DNA from: Rhizophagus clarus
Lineage: Eukaryota; Glomeromycota; Glomeromycetes; Glomerales; Glomeraceae
Length of the DNA: 64,000 bases
Assembly: GCA_015698045.1 (NCBI GenBank)
Contig: BLAL01000221.1
Coordinates: 62,001 to 126,000 of the forward strand
Reading direction: 5' to 3'
Position 1 is the first letter of the stretch; each line of letters starts with the position of its first letter. Position numbers and translations under genes: made by a program. The notes under the pieces were generated by a model that did not search any database, was not told where the DNA came from, and saw nothing but the letters and a program-made list of their open reading frames with translations. Shown here piece by piece: positions 53,322 to 63,851 of the stretch.

Positions 53322-54629
53322 TAGGACTCTGATCAGTTCAGTTCAGTTTAGTTTTTGCAAAAACTGATACTGAACTGAATTGATCAGTATCAGTATTGAT
53401 AATTATCAAAACTGATCAATAATTACCAAAAACCAAATTGATTTACCGATATTGTGACATCAACTAATAAAACATTTTGCAACATTTTTTATTAAGGTGA
53501 CAAAAAAAAAGTTGTGAAATGTTTTTTTTACTAAATTAACTAATAAAAAATGTTTTGCAATGTTTTCTATTAAAGTAATAAAAAAAATGTTATAAAACGT
53601 TATTTTTTTATTAAATTAATCAATAAAAATATTTCACAATATTTTCTATTAAAGTGGTAAAAAATGTTTGTGAAATGCTTTTTTTATTAAAATTAACAGA
53701 TAAAAATATTTCGCAACGTTTTCTATTAAAATAATAAAAAAAACATTTGCAAAACATTTTTTTTTATTAAAATTAACAGACAAAAATGTTTCGTAATGTT
53801 TTCTATTAAAGTGATAAAAAAATATTGTGAAACGTTTTTTTTATTAAATTAACAATAAAAAATGTTTTGCAACATTTTTTATTAAAGTGATAAAAAAAAC
53901 ATTTGTGAAATGATTTTTTTTATTAAAATTAACAAATAAAAAATGTTTTGCAATGTTTTCTATTAAAGTGACAAAAAAAAATGTTGAGAAATGTTATTTT
54001 TTATTAAATTAACTGATAAAAAATGTTTCATAACGTTTTCTATTAAAGTGATAAAAAAACGTTTGCAAAATGTTATTTTTTTATTAAATTAATCGATAAA
54101 AAACATTTTGCAATGTTTTTAATTAAAGCAATGAAAAAAAATGTTGTGAAATATTTTTTTTATTAAAATTAACAGATAACCAATAAAAAATGTTTCACAA
54201 CATTTTTTAATTATAGTGACAAAAAGAAATGTTTTTTTTATTAAAATTAACTAACAAAACATTTTGCAACAGTTTTGTAATTAATTTGACAAAAAACTGC
54301 TATGAACGTTTTTTTATCCAATTAACATTTTGCAACTTATTTGTTGATAAAACACCACCGCAAAATGGTTTGTTTTATCAAAATAACTAATTAAAAACAT
54401 TTTTTATTATATTATACTATATAAAACGTTTTTGTTTATATTATTTAGTATAAATCAATTTGGTAATTCAGTTCGATAAATCATAAAACTGGTACTGAAA
54501 CCGCAGTTACTGAAACCGATCAGTAAATTTACCAAAAATTTTAGTTTGGTAAACCGTAAAACTGAAACTGCTCTGATACCAAAACTGATCGGTACAGTTC
54601 AGTAATTACCAAAACTGATCAGAGCCCTA
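53322..54629. mobile_element. hAT-like non-autonomous element, 1.3 kb, 8-bp TSD
   Basis: The ends TAGGACTCTGATCAGTT and AACTGATCAGAGCCCTA are inverse with one mismatch. The flanks are CTTGTAGT (53,314-53,321) and TTTGTAGT (54,630-54,637), 7 of 8 identical. Subterminal arms are crowded with ACTGATCAG/CAGTTCAGTA words. The interior (53,467-54,420) is an 80-bp-type palindromic array. No transposase. Confidence 0.8.
53467..54420. repeat. ~80-bp palindromic minisatellite, about 11 units
   Basis: AAAAATGTTTTGCAACATTT or variants recur near 53,467, 53,549, 53,628, 53,702, 53,785, 53,866, 53,938, 54,020, 54,105 and 54,188. They alternate with the inverse AAAAACGTTTGTGAAATG and TATTAAATTAAC linkers. 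Same design as the array in the 39-kb element but more diverged. Confidence 0.8.
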
Positions 54630-54637
54630 TTTGTAGT

Positions 54638-57600
54638 TAATTCTTCCTTAGCCTTCAATATGCATATAGGTTCTATTTCTGTGATAAAAGGTGGAGTTGT
54701 TTTGTGGAGAATAGCATAACAGAACCCTGAAGAATACATATATAACTCAGATCCAATTCCAAAAATTTTAATATAACATTATATACTAAAAGCTTTATAT
54801 AAAATTAGCATATAAGTTTAAATTTTATATAATTTTATATAATTTAATATTTGAGTTTATTATAAAATTTTTATTATATTTATAAAATTTTTTTACAACA
54901 ATATATAATAAATAATATATACATAAAAACTTTTATTATAAAAGAAAAATTTTAAAAATAAATTTTTAAATTTTTAAGTAAAAAATAAATAACCAACATT
55001 TTCAGAATTAATTAAACATTCGTAATTAGATTTTGATAAAATTTATATCATTAGATTCATCTCATTAAGACGGTTCTAATGATAGTAAAATCATCTTTCT
55101 AGAATTAATATTAATTGAAATAAGGTTTACTAATAAATTTTATTAATCAATTAAAAAATTATTAAAAAATTTTCTATACTAAAATGATGTGAAATTAGCT
55201 ATTGGATATAAAAATAACATTGAGAAATTACAAATTTTTTAAAATTTTGTGGACAATTTTCTCCTTTCTTACCCTATCACTACCCTTCTGACTTTATATT
55301 CTTTATATAATTTTTTTCTCTTAAGTTTGTTATGCTATTACATCTAAAATTATTACGCTGTTATGTCTAATTTTGTTTATTTTTTATATATAAACTTGTT
55401 ACACTGTCACATCTAAAATATTTTATAAATCTGTTACACTGTTACGTCTAAATTTATTTAATTTATTACACTATCACATCTACATTGTTATAAAAGTTCA
55501 TGTTTTTTTTTTTTAAATTAAAGGGTTAATTTTACAAATTTATTATATATTTACGTGTTTTACTATTTATAGATTAAGGTACTAATTGAAAAATGTTTTA
55601 CTAAATTTATCATCAAATTATATTTTACTTTTATTTATAAAGGTTTATATATTTTATATATATCATATATATACTGGATTTTTTAACTTATTAACTTTAT
55701 ACAAAATATAATTATAACATAGATTAAAATTCACTTCTATTATACAAATACATATCTAACTTATCCCTATTTTTAAGTCTATTATACAAACTTATTCATA
55801 TGATATATTAGATATTTATATAGTGTTTTTATACAAATCCAGATCCCTGTATTATATGTATTCTTTGGAGTCCTAGTGCAACTTTAGTACTAAAAGTTGA
55901 AGGGTTGACAAAAAATTTTTGGGCTGAGTGATCAGCAGAAAGAGTTGTCTTGCTAATTTTTATTTATTAATTTCATTAAAAAAAATTATTGGTTATTAAT
56001 TTCATTAAACAGAAATAAATTACAAGTAGAACAGGAAGTAATTTATGAAATAAAAAATGAAGTGAAAAACAAACTGAAAGGGAAAACAAAGAATAAATAA
56101 AGGTGAAGTGAAGAATTAAATGGGAGAATGAGTAAAAAAACAAAATGAGAGAGAGTAGAAAATGAAGTGAAGGAAAGGAAGACAAAATGAAGAATGAAGC
56201 GGAGAATTATGAAGGGAAGTGATGATTGAAATAGAAGAAGAAGTGGTGATCAAAATGAAGAGAATGTGATGAATCAAATAAAATGGAAAGTAATAAACGG
56301 TGTGGAAGGGAAGTAATAAGTGAAGTAAAAGAGAAAGTAATAAACAAAGTGGAAGTAAAAGGTGATGTGAAGAGATGAATAATAATAGATAAAGTAAAGT
56401 AAGCAATAAAAACGAAATTGAAATGAACAAAAAAAAATGAGAATTAAAGAACAAAATAAAAGAAATAAGGTTAATGTGGTATAATAAAGATTAGAAAGCA
56501 AAAACAAAATAAAAACCTAAAAACGTACCTTCACTGCAGACTGAAAGAACAAAAACACCAACTCCTTAAAATCAAATGTTATTATACTTCTTGAACCCAG
56601 TGCAAGGTAACGGGCAACTGCTAGTTGTATTATATATTGTAGCTACTCCAGTTAATGATATTTTTGGATATCCTATGAAAACTGTGATATGAATTACAGT
56701 AGTTACTGAAAGTTTTTAGTGAAGATGCTAAAACTTCCTCATTCTCATTATAATCAGTTTCTTTATCTAAATCTTTCCTTGAAAAGATAAAATCCTAGGA
56801 TTTATCTGGATTATCCTATTATCCGGATTATCCATTATCCTATTTTGACCAGATATTCAGATTTAGAACTTTTGAAATGGATAATCCTACAAATAATCTG
56901 GATTATTCTAAATTGAAAATATGATTTATATGTTATTGTACAGTAGATCAGACTAGTGTCAAACTCCAGCCATATTGATAATCTATAATGTTTAAACCTA
57001 CAAACAGATAAATGTTATTAAATAAAAAAACAAAAAAAAAAAAATACTATTTCAAAGTATTACCTTCAAAAGGGAGTTCGAATTCTGAATCTGGTATTTT
57101 AGACTTAAAAAAAAAGAAATGAAAATTAGTTAATGCTCATTAAAATAATGAAAAAAAATAATAGTTTTGAAGTTTACTTGCAAGTCTAAGGCCTATTTGT
57201 CACCCAGATTCTAAAAGAAGGGAGAAAGTCAGAAATTAACAAGAATACAAAGCAAAAAAAAAAATAATAGACAAAAAAGATAAACTTACCAATTCTAAAA
57301 ATCCTCACCTAAACCCATATAAAACAAATTTTGAAGAAACTACACAAAAATGCTTTGTCACATGACGAAATATATGGGTTTAAGGAGTTTTTAGAATCAT
57401 TTCATTATCCTAGAATTTATTTATTGATGTTATAGAAGCGAACGGAACATTATCCTAGAATAATCCAGACTATCCTAGGTTAATTATCCGGATTACCCAT
57501 TATCCTATTTGACTGGATATCTGGATTTTAAAATTTTCAAACGGGTTATCCTAAATTATTCATAGGATAATCCGGTAGAAAGCTCTATCTTTATCACTCT

Positions 57601-58048
57601 AAAAACTATGGTTTTTATTAGTAACATTATCAAAAATAAAAAATAATAGGTATTTAATTTAAACGTATTTGAACATTTACAGTCTCATTAAAATCAATAT
57701 CTGATATAGAATCCACGTCTGATAAACTTATTTTAAAAGTTTAAAAAATAATAGAGTGTAAGATAATTTTTATTAAAAGAACTCTAGCAGTAGAAAAATA
57801 ACACGACAGGTAAATAAGTAAAAAATGCGACATGATAAAAATGTGGATATAATCACATGATTCAGCAATTACACTTGTAATACCGATCAGCATATCAGAT
57901 ATATATTTTATGTGTGAGCGAAAACTCTTTCTCACAAATTTTTTGTCAAAAAATACGCAGACAAAATACATATAGAGAAGATGGAAAATTTTGAAAATAC
58001 TTGGTTCACAACCATCACAGAGTTACTAAAAACCACTGATAAAAGACA
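54638..58048. other. Noncoding AT-rich region
   Basis: No gene is supported. 55,340-55,500 has repeated ATTACACTGTTACGTCTAA-like words (about five). 56,785-56,935 and 57,455-57,575 each contain a cluster of ATCCGGATTATCC and TATCCTA words in the same order, probably copies of one subterminal repeat region. 57,000-57,300 shows purine runs with periodic spacing. Confidence 0.4.
55975..56520. repeat. Polypurine tract, ~540 bp
   Basis: The plus strand is overwhelmingly A and G (GAAGTGAAGGAAAGGAAGAC and similar), with degenerate AATGAAGTGA-type words every 15-25 bp. The minus-strand open frames it generates (Leu/Phe/Ser/Tyr-rich) are an effect of the pyrimidine strand lacking stop codons, not genes. 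Confidence 0.75.
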
Positions 58049-58050
58049 TA

Positions 58051-59432
58051 CAGTCAGTGCTCAAAAGTATCCGGCAATGCCGATCATCAAATAATTTGCT
58101 AACACGTATCCTTAACTTTAAATGATCATAAATCAATACCGATAGCACCAAATTTGATAATTTTCTTTTTTTTGAATAAAAATTATGATAGATTTTCTAA
58201 AAAAAAAAAATTCATTTCTTTATAATACGTTTCTTTGTATAAAAATGACAAAAACTCGTGAGCTTACTCCTTTTGAGCGTGGTGAAATTGTCGGACTTTA
58301 CAAGGGCTCACACAACATTACTAATATTTCTAAAACTTTGGATATACCAAGAAGTACAGTAAATGATGTAATTGTTAAGTGGAAAAAAGATGGGTTGACG
58401 TCATCATCTCCTTGGTCTGGTAGACCACCCATTATGAATGATCGTGATCAACGGCATCTTAATCGTTTAATTAGGGATGATAGACAGCAATCTGTTGAAG
58501 ATCTAACCAAAAAATTTAAAGAAATGGGGCTTAAATCTGTGAGTACAGCTACTATACGTCGTAATCTTTATGAATTGGGGTATCATGGGCGGGCTGGGGT
58601 TAGGAAACCTTTTGTTTCAGAACAAAATCGTCTTAAACGCTTATCTTGGTGTAAGGAAAGGAAAAACTGGGAAAAAGAGTGGGAAAATGTAGTATGGAAC
58701 GATGAATCTCAATATCTTTTGTTTCAAAATGACTCTAACCATTGGGTTTGGCGCAAACATAAAGAAAAATATGATGTTGATTGTCTTTTACCTACAGTTA
58801 AACAAGGCAGCCCTGGTATAATGGTTTGGGGTACTTTTATTAGTAATAAAATTGGTCCATTAGTAATTATTAGAGAAAATATTAATGCAAAAAAGTACCT
58901 AGAAATTTTACAGGAACATTTACTACCTTTTTTTGTGTCTCTTGGTAATGAAAATGAGTACATTTTCCAGAATGATAATGCACCCGTTCATAGAGCAAAT
59001 ATAGTAACAGACTGGAAAAATGAAAATTCAATTAATTTTTTTCCGTGGCCAGCCCAGAGCCCGGACTTAAACCCTATCGAGCATGTATGGGATTTTTTGG
59101 AAAGGCAAGTTTGTAAGCGTGATCCAAGACCAAAATCTACTGAAGAACTTATCTTGGCACTGCAGGAAAAGTGGGTCAAAATTGATTCAAATTTTTTGGA
59201 AACTTTAGTTTCTAGCATGCCAAGAAGAGTACGTGCTGTAATTAAAAGTAAAGGGTACCCTACCAAATATTAATATTATACTTGAAAAGTTCATAATATT
59301 AGGATTCTGGCAATATCTGTTTTATTTTTTGTTATTAAGATAGTTTCGGAAAAATTAAAGGTTAAAATTCAATAAAATTTTTTCGATTTTGCCGATCATT
59401 TAAATTTGCCAGATATTTTTGAGCACTGACTG
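58051..59432 (+). mobile_element. Tc1/mariner transposon, 1.38 kb, apparently complete
   Basis: Termini CAGTCAGTGCTCAAAAGTAT and the inverse of CAGTCAGTGCTCAAAAATAT, ~27 bp with two mismatches, are flanked by TA on each side (58,049-58,050 and 59,433-59,434). A single intact transposase gene fills the interior. Confidence 0.92.
58245..59273 (+). CDS. Tc1-like transposase (DD34E)
   Basis: I take ATG 58,245 (MTKTRELTPFERGEIVGLYK); an in-frame ATG 20 codons upstream adds a low-complexity leader. An N-terminal paired-type helix-turn-helix (NITNISKTLDIPRSTVNDVI) and a second one (SVEDLTKKFKEMGLKSVSTA) bind the inverted repeats, with SGRPP between them as an AT-hook-like linker. The catalytic residues are Asp in VVWNDESQY, Asp in FQNDNAPVH, and Glu in DLNPIEHVW, with 34 residues between the last two. 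It cuts and pastes at TA sites. 342 residues, the normal length for Tc1, with no stop or frameshift, so it may be active and could mobilise matching MITEs. Confidence 0.93.
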   Translation: MTKTRELTPFERGEIVGLYKGSHNITNISKTLDIPRSTVNDVIVKWKKDGLTSSSPWSGRPPIMNDRDQRHLNRLIRDDRQQSVEDLTKKFKEMGLKSVSTATIRRNLYELGYHGRAGVRKPFVSEQNRLKRLSWCKERKNWEKEWENVVWNDESQYLLFQNDSNHWVWRKHKEKYDVDCLLPTVKQGSPGIMVWGTFISNKIGPLVIIRENINAKKYLEILQEHLLPFFVSLGNENEYIFQNDNAPVHRANIVTDWKNENSINFFPWPAQSPDLNPIEHVWDFLERQVCKRDPRPKSTEELILALQEKWVKIDSNFLETLVSSMPRRVRAVIKSKGYPTKY

Positions 59433-60298
59433 TATGTCAACTATTTCAACAGTCCCCTATAGGATTACCTGACAAAAAAGATAGACAATACAAAACGCTC
59501 ATTTATCTCGTCGGCGAGCAGAACTTGTTTAAGAGAGAAGACTGCCAGTTGAAAGGAGCTCAGCATGACCTCTTTTCCAACGGCCCTGTTATAGCTGCCA
59601 GTCTAGGCAAAAAGCACTTGCGTTTAACATTAGACAGACTTTATATCAGGGTCAAAGTTATGTTACAGCCGCCCTCTCAAGGCAACAACTTCGAAGACTT
59701 GGAGCCACAGCAATCATAGATACAACCAGAACAAAGCGCACCAATAATATTCACAGAATCTCAGGCTATGATCATAGATAGTAAGTTATCGGCAGATGCT
59801 GCGAGTTTTACTCCAAATTTGGCAACTGAACCAATAATTACGCAGGATGTATCTGTGATCACCCCCTGTTGTAACACTTCCAGCCGCAAAATCTAAAAAA
59901 GGCAAAGAGAAGCAAGGTCGATTCAGAAAGTCACGTGCGATAATAACATTGTTCATGAAAGTCAAAATCGTCAATATCGAACTATCATGGTCTACGATGT
60001 ACCTACCAAATGGTCCCAGATAAAATAAGATCTGCCTTTTCTGACTGGGGCCGCGTTTTAAACATTTCCCTAAAGACTCAACTAAAGATGTGTCCGCAAT
60101 ACCCTAATTGCGGATTAATTGCGATTTGCGATATTGCGGAACATTGCGGATTTTGAAGAATAATTATTCGCAAATCCGCAATCGCAAATAATCCACAAAT
60201 CCGCAAATAATCCGCAAATCCGCAAATAATCCACAAATAATCTGAATAATCTCAAAAATTATGATTGACTGTAGATCATCTTCACATGATCATTTTTT

Positions 60299-61503
60299 TT
60301 AAAAAGTGGACAATTTTGTCCATTTTGTAAACTCATGAATCATGTTAATTTAATCTTTGCAATAAAATATAACCAAATTTATTTATATACTAAAAAGTGG
60401 ACAATTTTGTCCATTTTGTAAACTCATGAATCATGTTAATTTAATCTTCGCAATTAAATATAACCAAATTTATTTATATACTAAAAAGTGGACAATTTTG
60501 TCCATTTTGTAAATTCATGAATCATATTAATTTAATCTTCGCAATTAAATATAACCAAATTTATTTATATACTAAAAAGTGGACAATTTTGTCCATTTTG
60601 TAAACTCATGAATCATGTTAATTTAATCTTTGCAATAAAATATAACCAAATTTATTTATATACTAAAAAGTGGACAATTTTGTCCATTTTGTAAACTCAT
60701 GAATCATGTTAATTTAATCTTCGCAATTAAATATAACCAAATTTATTTATATACTAAAAAGTGGACAATTTTGTCCATTTTGTAAACTCATGAATCATGT
60801 TAATTTAATCTTTGCAATTAAATATAACCAAATTTATTTATATACTAAAAAGTGGACAATTTTGTCCATTTTGTAAACTCATGAATCATGTTAATTTAAT
60901 CTTTGCAATAAAATATAACCAAATTTATTTATATACTAAAAAGTGGACAATTTTGTCCATTTTGTAAACTCATGAATCATGTTAATTTAATCTTCGCAAT
61001 TAAATATAACCAAATTTATTTATATACTAAAAAGTGGACAATTTTGTCCGTTTTGTAAACTTATGAATCATGTTAATTTAATCTTCGCAATTAAATATAA
61101 CCAAATTTATTTATATACTAAAAAGTGGACAATTTTGTCCATTTTGTAAACTCATGAATCATGTTAATTTAATCTTTGCAATTAAATATAACCAAATTTA
61201 TTTATATACTAAAAAGTGGACAATTTTATCCATTTTGTAAACTCATGAATCATGTTAATTTAATCTTTGCAATAAAATATAACCAAATTTATTTATATAC
61301 TAAAAAGTGGACAATTTTGTCCATTTTGTAAACTCATGAATCATGTTAATTTATTCTTCGCAATTAAATATAACCAAATTTATTTATATACTAAAAAGTG
61401 GACAATTTTGTCCGTTTTGTAAACTTATGAATCATGTTAATTTAATCTTCGCAATTAAATATAACCAAATTTATTTATATACTAAAAGTGGACAATTTTG
61501 TCC
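60299..61503. repeat. 91-bp tandem array, about 13 units
   Basis: AAAAAGTGGACAATTTTGTC starts near 60,301, 60,392, 60,483 and 60,574 and onward every 91 bp to 61,484. Units are almost identical (differences such as CTTTGCAATA versus CTTCGCAATT alternate between units), which implies recent expansion, possibly in two-unit steps. GGACAATTTTGTCC is itself a palindrome. Short open frames in it are artefacts. Confidence 0.95.
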
Positions 61504-61617
61504 ACTTATTCGCAAATTTGCGATAATGTAAATTATTTGCGGATTTGCGGATTATTTGCGATACTATACGGATTTGCGGATTATTTGCGGGTTTGCAGAT
61601 TTGCGGGTTATTTGCAG

Positions 61618-61797
61618 TACTATAAATTATTTGCGGGTTATTTGCGGTACTATAAATTATTTGCGGGTTATTTGCGGTACTATAAATTATTTGCGAGTTA
61701 TTTGCGGTACTATAAATTATTTGCGGGTTATTTGCGGTACTATAAATTATTTGCTGGTTATTTGCGGTACTATAAATTATTTGCGGGTTATTTGCGG
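61618..61797. repeat. 30-bp tandem array, about 6 units
   Basis: TACTATAAATTATTTGCGGG plus TTATTTGCGG repeats at 61,618, 61,648, 61,678, 61,708, 61,738 and 61,768. It merges into the subterminal TTTGCGGATT words. A 30-bp unit is divisible by three, giving repetitive open frames in all phases. Confidence 0.9.
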
Positions 61798-62479
61798 GTT
61801 TGCGGATTATTTGCGGGTTTGCAAATTACTAAGCGCAATTGATTTCCAAAACCCGCAATATTGCGGATTTTGGAAATCAATTGAGGACCCATCTTTAGAC
61901 TCAACATAAGTACTACACGATTCATGTAGACATAGTTTTGACTCCCACAAAGGATACCGAGTTCATCTTGATGCCTTGGTGTACTCAACTCAAAGGTATA
62001 TGAGTCCAGTGGTTCCCTGGCGAATGGAAGCTTACACAAAGAAAGAGTCGCAAAATTTTTCAAGCCTCTTTCCGCTTTCTGCCGATACTACAGAAGATAC
62101 AATATATAGCAAATTCACCCCTGATGGCGAATCCCTCCTTCAGTATACGAGAGCTGCTGCGTGGAAAGTTATCAAGGATAAACAAGGGCTCAAAGAAATA
62201 CTCTATTTTGAAACGCATGAAAGGTTGATGCGAGCACTCACCTTACAGACGGACAAAATAAAGTTGACGAATTCCAGGATGCTCTTACCGATTAAGTCGA
62301 AGAAGACAAAAGACAAAAAGAGTGGTTCCACTCAGAAATCACGACAATCGGACCTCCCAAACAGGGCCAGGTTTGTCCTGACCATAAGAAGTCCAAAACC
62401 AAAAAGAATAAGTCTCGTAAAAAGACCGCAGTTTCGGATGACTTATGCATGCTTCTCAAATCTCTTATCCAGAAGCTAG

Positions 62480-63488
62480 ACGGAAAATTGCTAACCTAGT
62501 AATTCATTTATTCTTCTTTTATTCCATAGGCTATTAGCGTAGATCGGGCAGTTCCACATTTTGCTACGGTCTAAGAAACAGCTCTGACCTGGTCTTTCCC
62601 CTTTTTTACCTTTCCAGTGTGTTTATTTTCATTTTATTTTTATTTTTTGTAAATTTTTTTTTTTATTAGTGATTTAGGTTATCTCTTTTATATTGATAAT
62701 AACTAAATCAGATCCTGACATAGCTATAGTTTTTATAGATAGTTGTATCATGTATTTTGACATAACCGCTTGTTTTGACAAGTAATTTTGTCGCTGCATG
62801 TATGAGGTGATCCTCCATTAAAATAAAAATAAAAATAAAATATATATTTTATGTATGATTTTGATGCTTACATGTATGTAACTCTGGCCATACATTATAT
62901 ACTCGGGGAATGAAAGCAGTGTATAACTGAGATATGGAAGTCATAGATTTGACAACAGGCAGTAACAAAGCTGTGCATCTCCAAGAGTATTTTGGAATAT
63001 GATGTGGGGATTCGCTGAGGTGTCAAAAAAGTTATGGAAGTGATCGTTGGATAGGGTAGAAGTTGATAACACTCAGAGAGCTGGGACGAAAAGGAATTAG
63101 TAGGTTAGGTCATAGCATAGAGCGAGGCGGGAAATTTCGTCATGTATCACAGAAAACTCGATTTGTATTTTATTTTTTGCATGCTAGATCACGCTATCAT
63201 TGAATTAATAAAACAATCCTTCGGATAGAGTTACGAACTGTCAATCCGTCAATCCGCGGATTTATCCGATCCGTTACTCATCCGGTCGGAAACGGATGGT
63301 CCGAATGAATAATCCGGATGAATCCGGATCGTATCACTACCTTCGGATACACTTATGTCAATCAATATTTATGCGAGATTTAATTTTAAAATTACGTGGA
63401 GAAAATAAATCAAGTGCAATTTTATTATAGCAAATGAGTATTATAATAATATATATTATTTTTCATTATTAATTATCCACTTCTGACT
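62480..63488. other. Noncoding spacer
   Basis: No gene is supported. 62,815-62,845 has an (AAAAT)n run, possibly an old poly(A)-like tail of the preceding pseudogene. 63,235-63,360 is a cluster of ATCCGGAT and TCCGTC words (AATCCGGATGAATCCGGATC), resembling subterminal repeats of a decayed element. Confidence 0.4.
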
Positions 63489-63851
63489 TCACCATAGTGG
63501 TATAAACGGTAAAGGTCCTCCACGGACAAACGGAGTCATCACCATTGCCTGACTTCTTTGGATTGCGATCCGGATTTCTCTGACGTGTGGATTACCTTGG
63601 AAGTTGCCAGCTGTCCAATGCAATCCACGTATATTGATAATGGCAGCGCAGGCGATCATAAGCGGACAACCAGTTGGATGTCGATATACGCTGTACTGGA
63701 TTCTCACGAAACCGTAGTACGCCATAATCTGACTAATATCTTGGTAGGCTCTGCTGTGAGATCCGTACGATCGTCTTAGGGCGGTTGCGCCAAGGTCAAA
63801 CATGATTATCCAATTGCCAATACGCAATAATCCTTCATTAACGGTGGCCAT
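63489..63851 (-). CDS. VapD-like protein (Cas2-related fold)
   Basis: 120 residues from ATG 63,851 (MATVNEGLLRIGNWIIMFDL) to TAG 63,489. FDLGATALRRSYG, AYQDISQIMAYYGFVRIQYS then VYRHPTG, and a C-terminal HVREIRIAIQRSQAM match the pattern of bacterial VapD: an FDL(D) first strand, an aY-eI---L---GF--(W)QgSVY core, and a final strand with R-IRI. VapD proteins are small ribonuclease-fold proteins related to Cas2, known as toxin components in bacteria. VapD-like genes in arbuscular-mycorrhizal fungi have been discussed as transfers from bacteria. In this copy the second acidic residue of FDLD is Gly, and the GS before VY is YS, so catalytic competence is uncertain. No partner antitoxin gene is adjacent. 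Intact, single exon. Confidence 0.7.
   Translation of the reverse strand: MATVNEGLLRIGNWIIMFDLGATALRRSYGSHSRAYQDISQIMAYYGFVRIQYSVYRHPTGCPLMIACAAIINIRGLHWTAGNFQGNPHVREIRIAIQRSQAMVMTPFVRGGPLPFIPLW

Larger units (their letters stand above)
60083..61897. mobile_element. hAT-like non-autonomous element, 1.8 kb, 8-bp TSD, two internal arrays
   Basis: The ends TAAAGATGTGTCCGCAAT and the near-inverse ATTGAGGACCCATCTTTA are flanked by GACTCAAC on both sides (60,075-60,082 and 61,898-61,905). Subterminal ATTGCGGATT/AATCCGCAAAT words match those in the 39,193 element (AATTGCGATTT.CGRTATTGC), so both belong to one family although their interiors are unrelated. Inserted in the WFPGEW-type pseudogene. Confidence 0.85.
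59440..62479 (+). pseudogene. Decayed relative of the RRM-like retroposon protein, split by an insertion
   Basis: The 5' part (frame from ~59,462, LPDKKDRQYKTLIYLVGEQN, to TAG 59,719) is followed by TIMVYDVPTKWSQ near 59,985, equivalent to VVYDIPAKWDNY in the 20.6-kb protein, and after a shift by SDWGRVLNISLKTQ up to the insertion at 60,082. After the insertion the frame resumes with YYTIHVDIVLTPTKDTEFIL, then a KG-stop-VQWFPGEWKLTQRK segment (equivalent to IPVRWFPASWNLSERK) and FSSLFPLSADTTEDTIYSKF then LKEILYFETHERLMRAL, equivalent to the second module. Multiple stops and shifts show it is dead. It is more GC-rich than its surroundings, as are the other coding remnants. Confidence 0.6.

Noticed and set aside
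55976..56507. Three overlapping minus-strand ORFs rich in Leu, Phe, Ser and Tyr
   Set aside because: They come from the pyrimidine strand of a polypurine tract, which contains few stop codons by composition.
60299..61503. Possible CRISPR-like array
   Set aside because: The 91-bp units are contiguous and almost identical, without variable spacers; this is a satellite in a eukaryotic transposon.
61498..61909. Overlapping ORFs with repeated RVICGTINYL or YYKLFAGYLR
   Set aside because: A 30-bp unit is a multiple of three, so all frames stay open; they are array artefacts.
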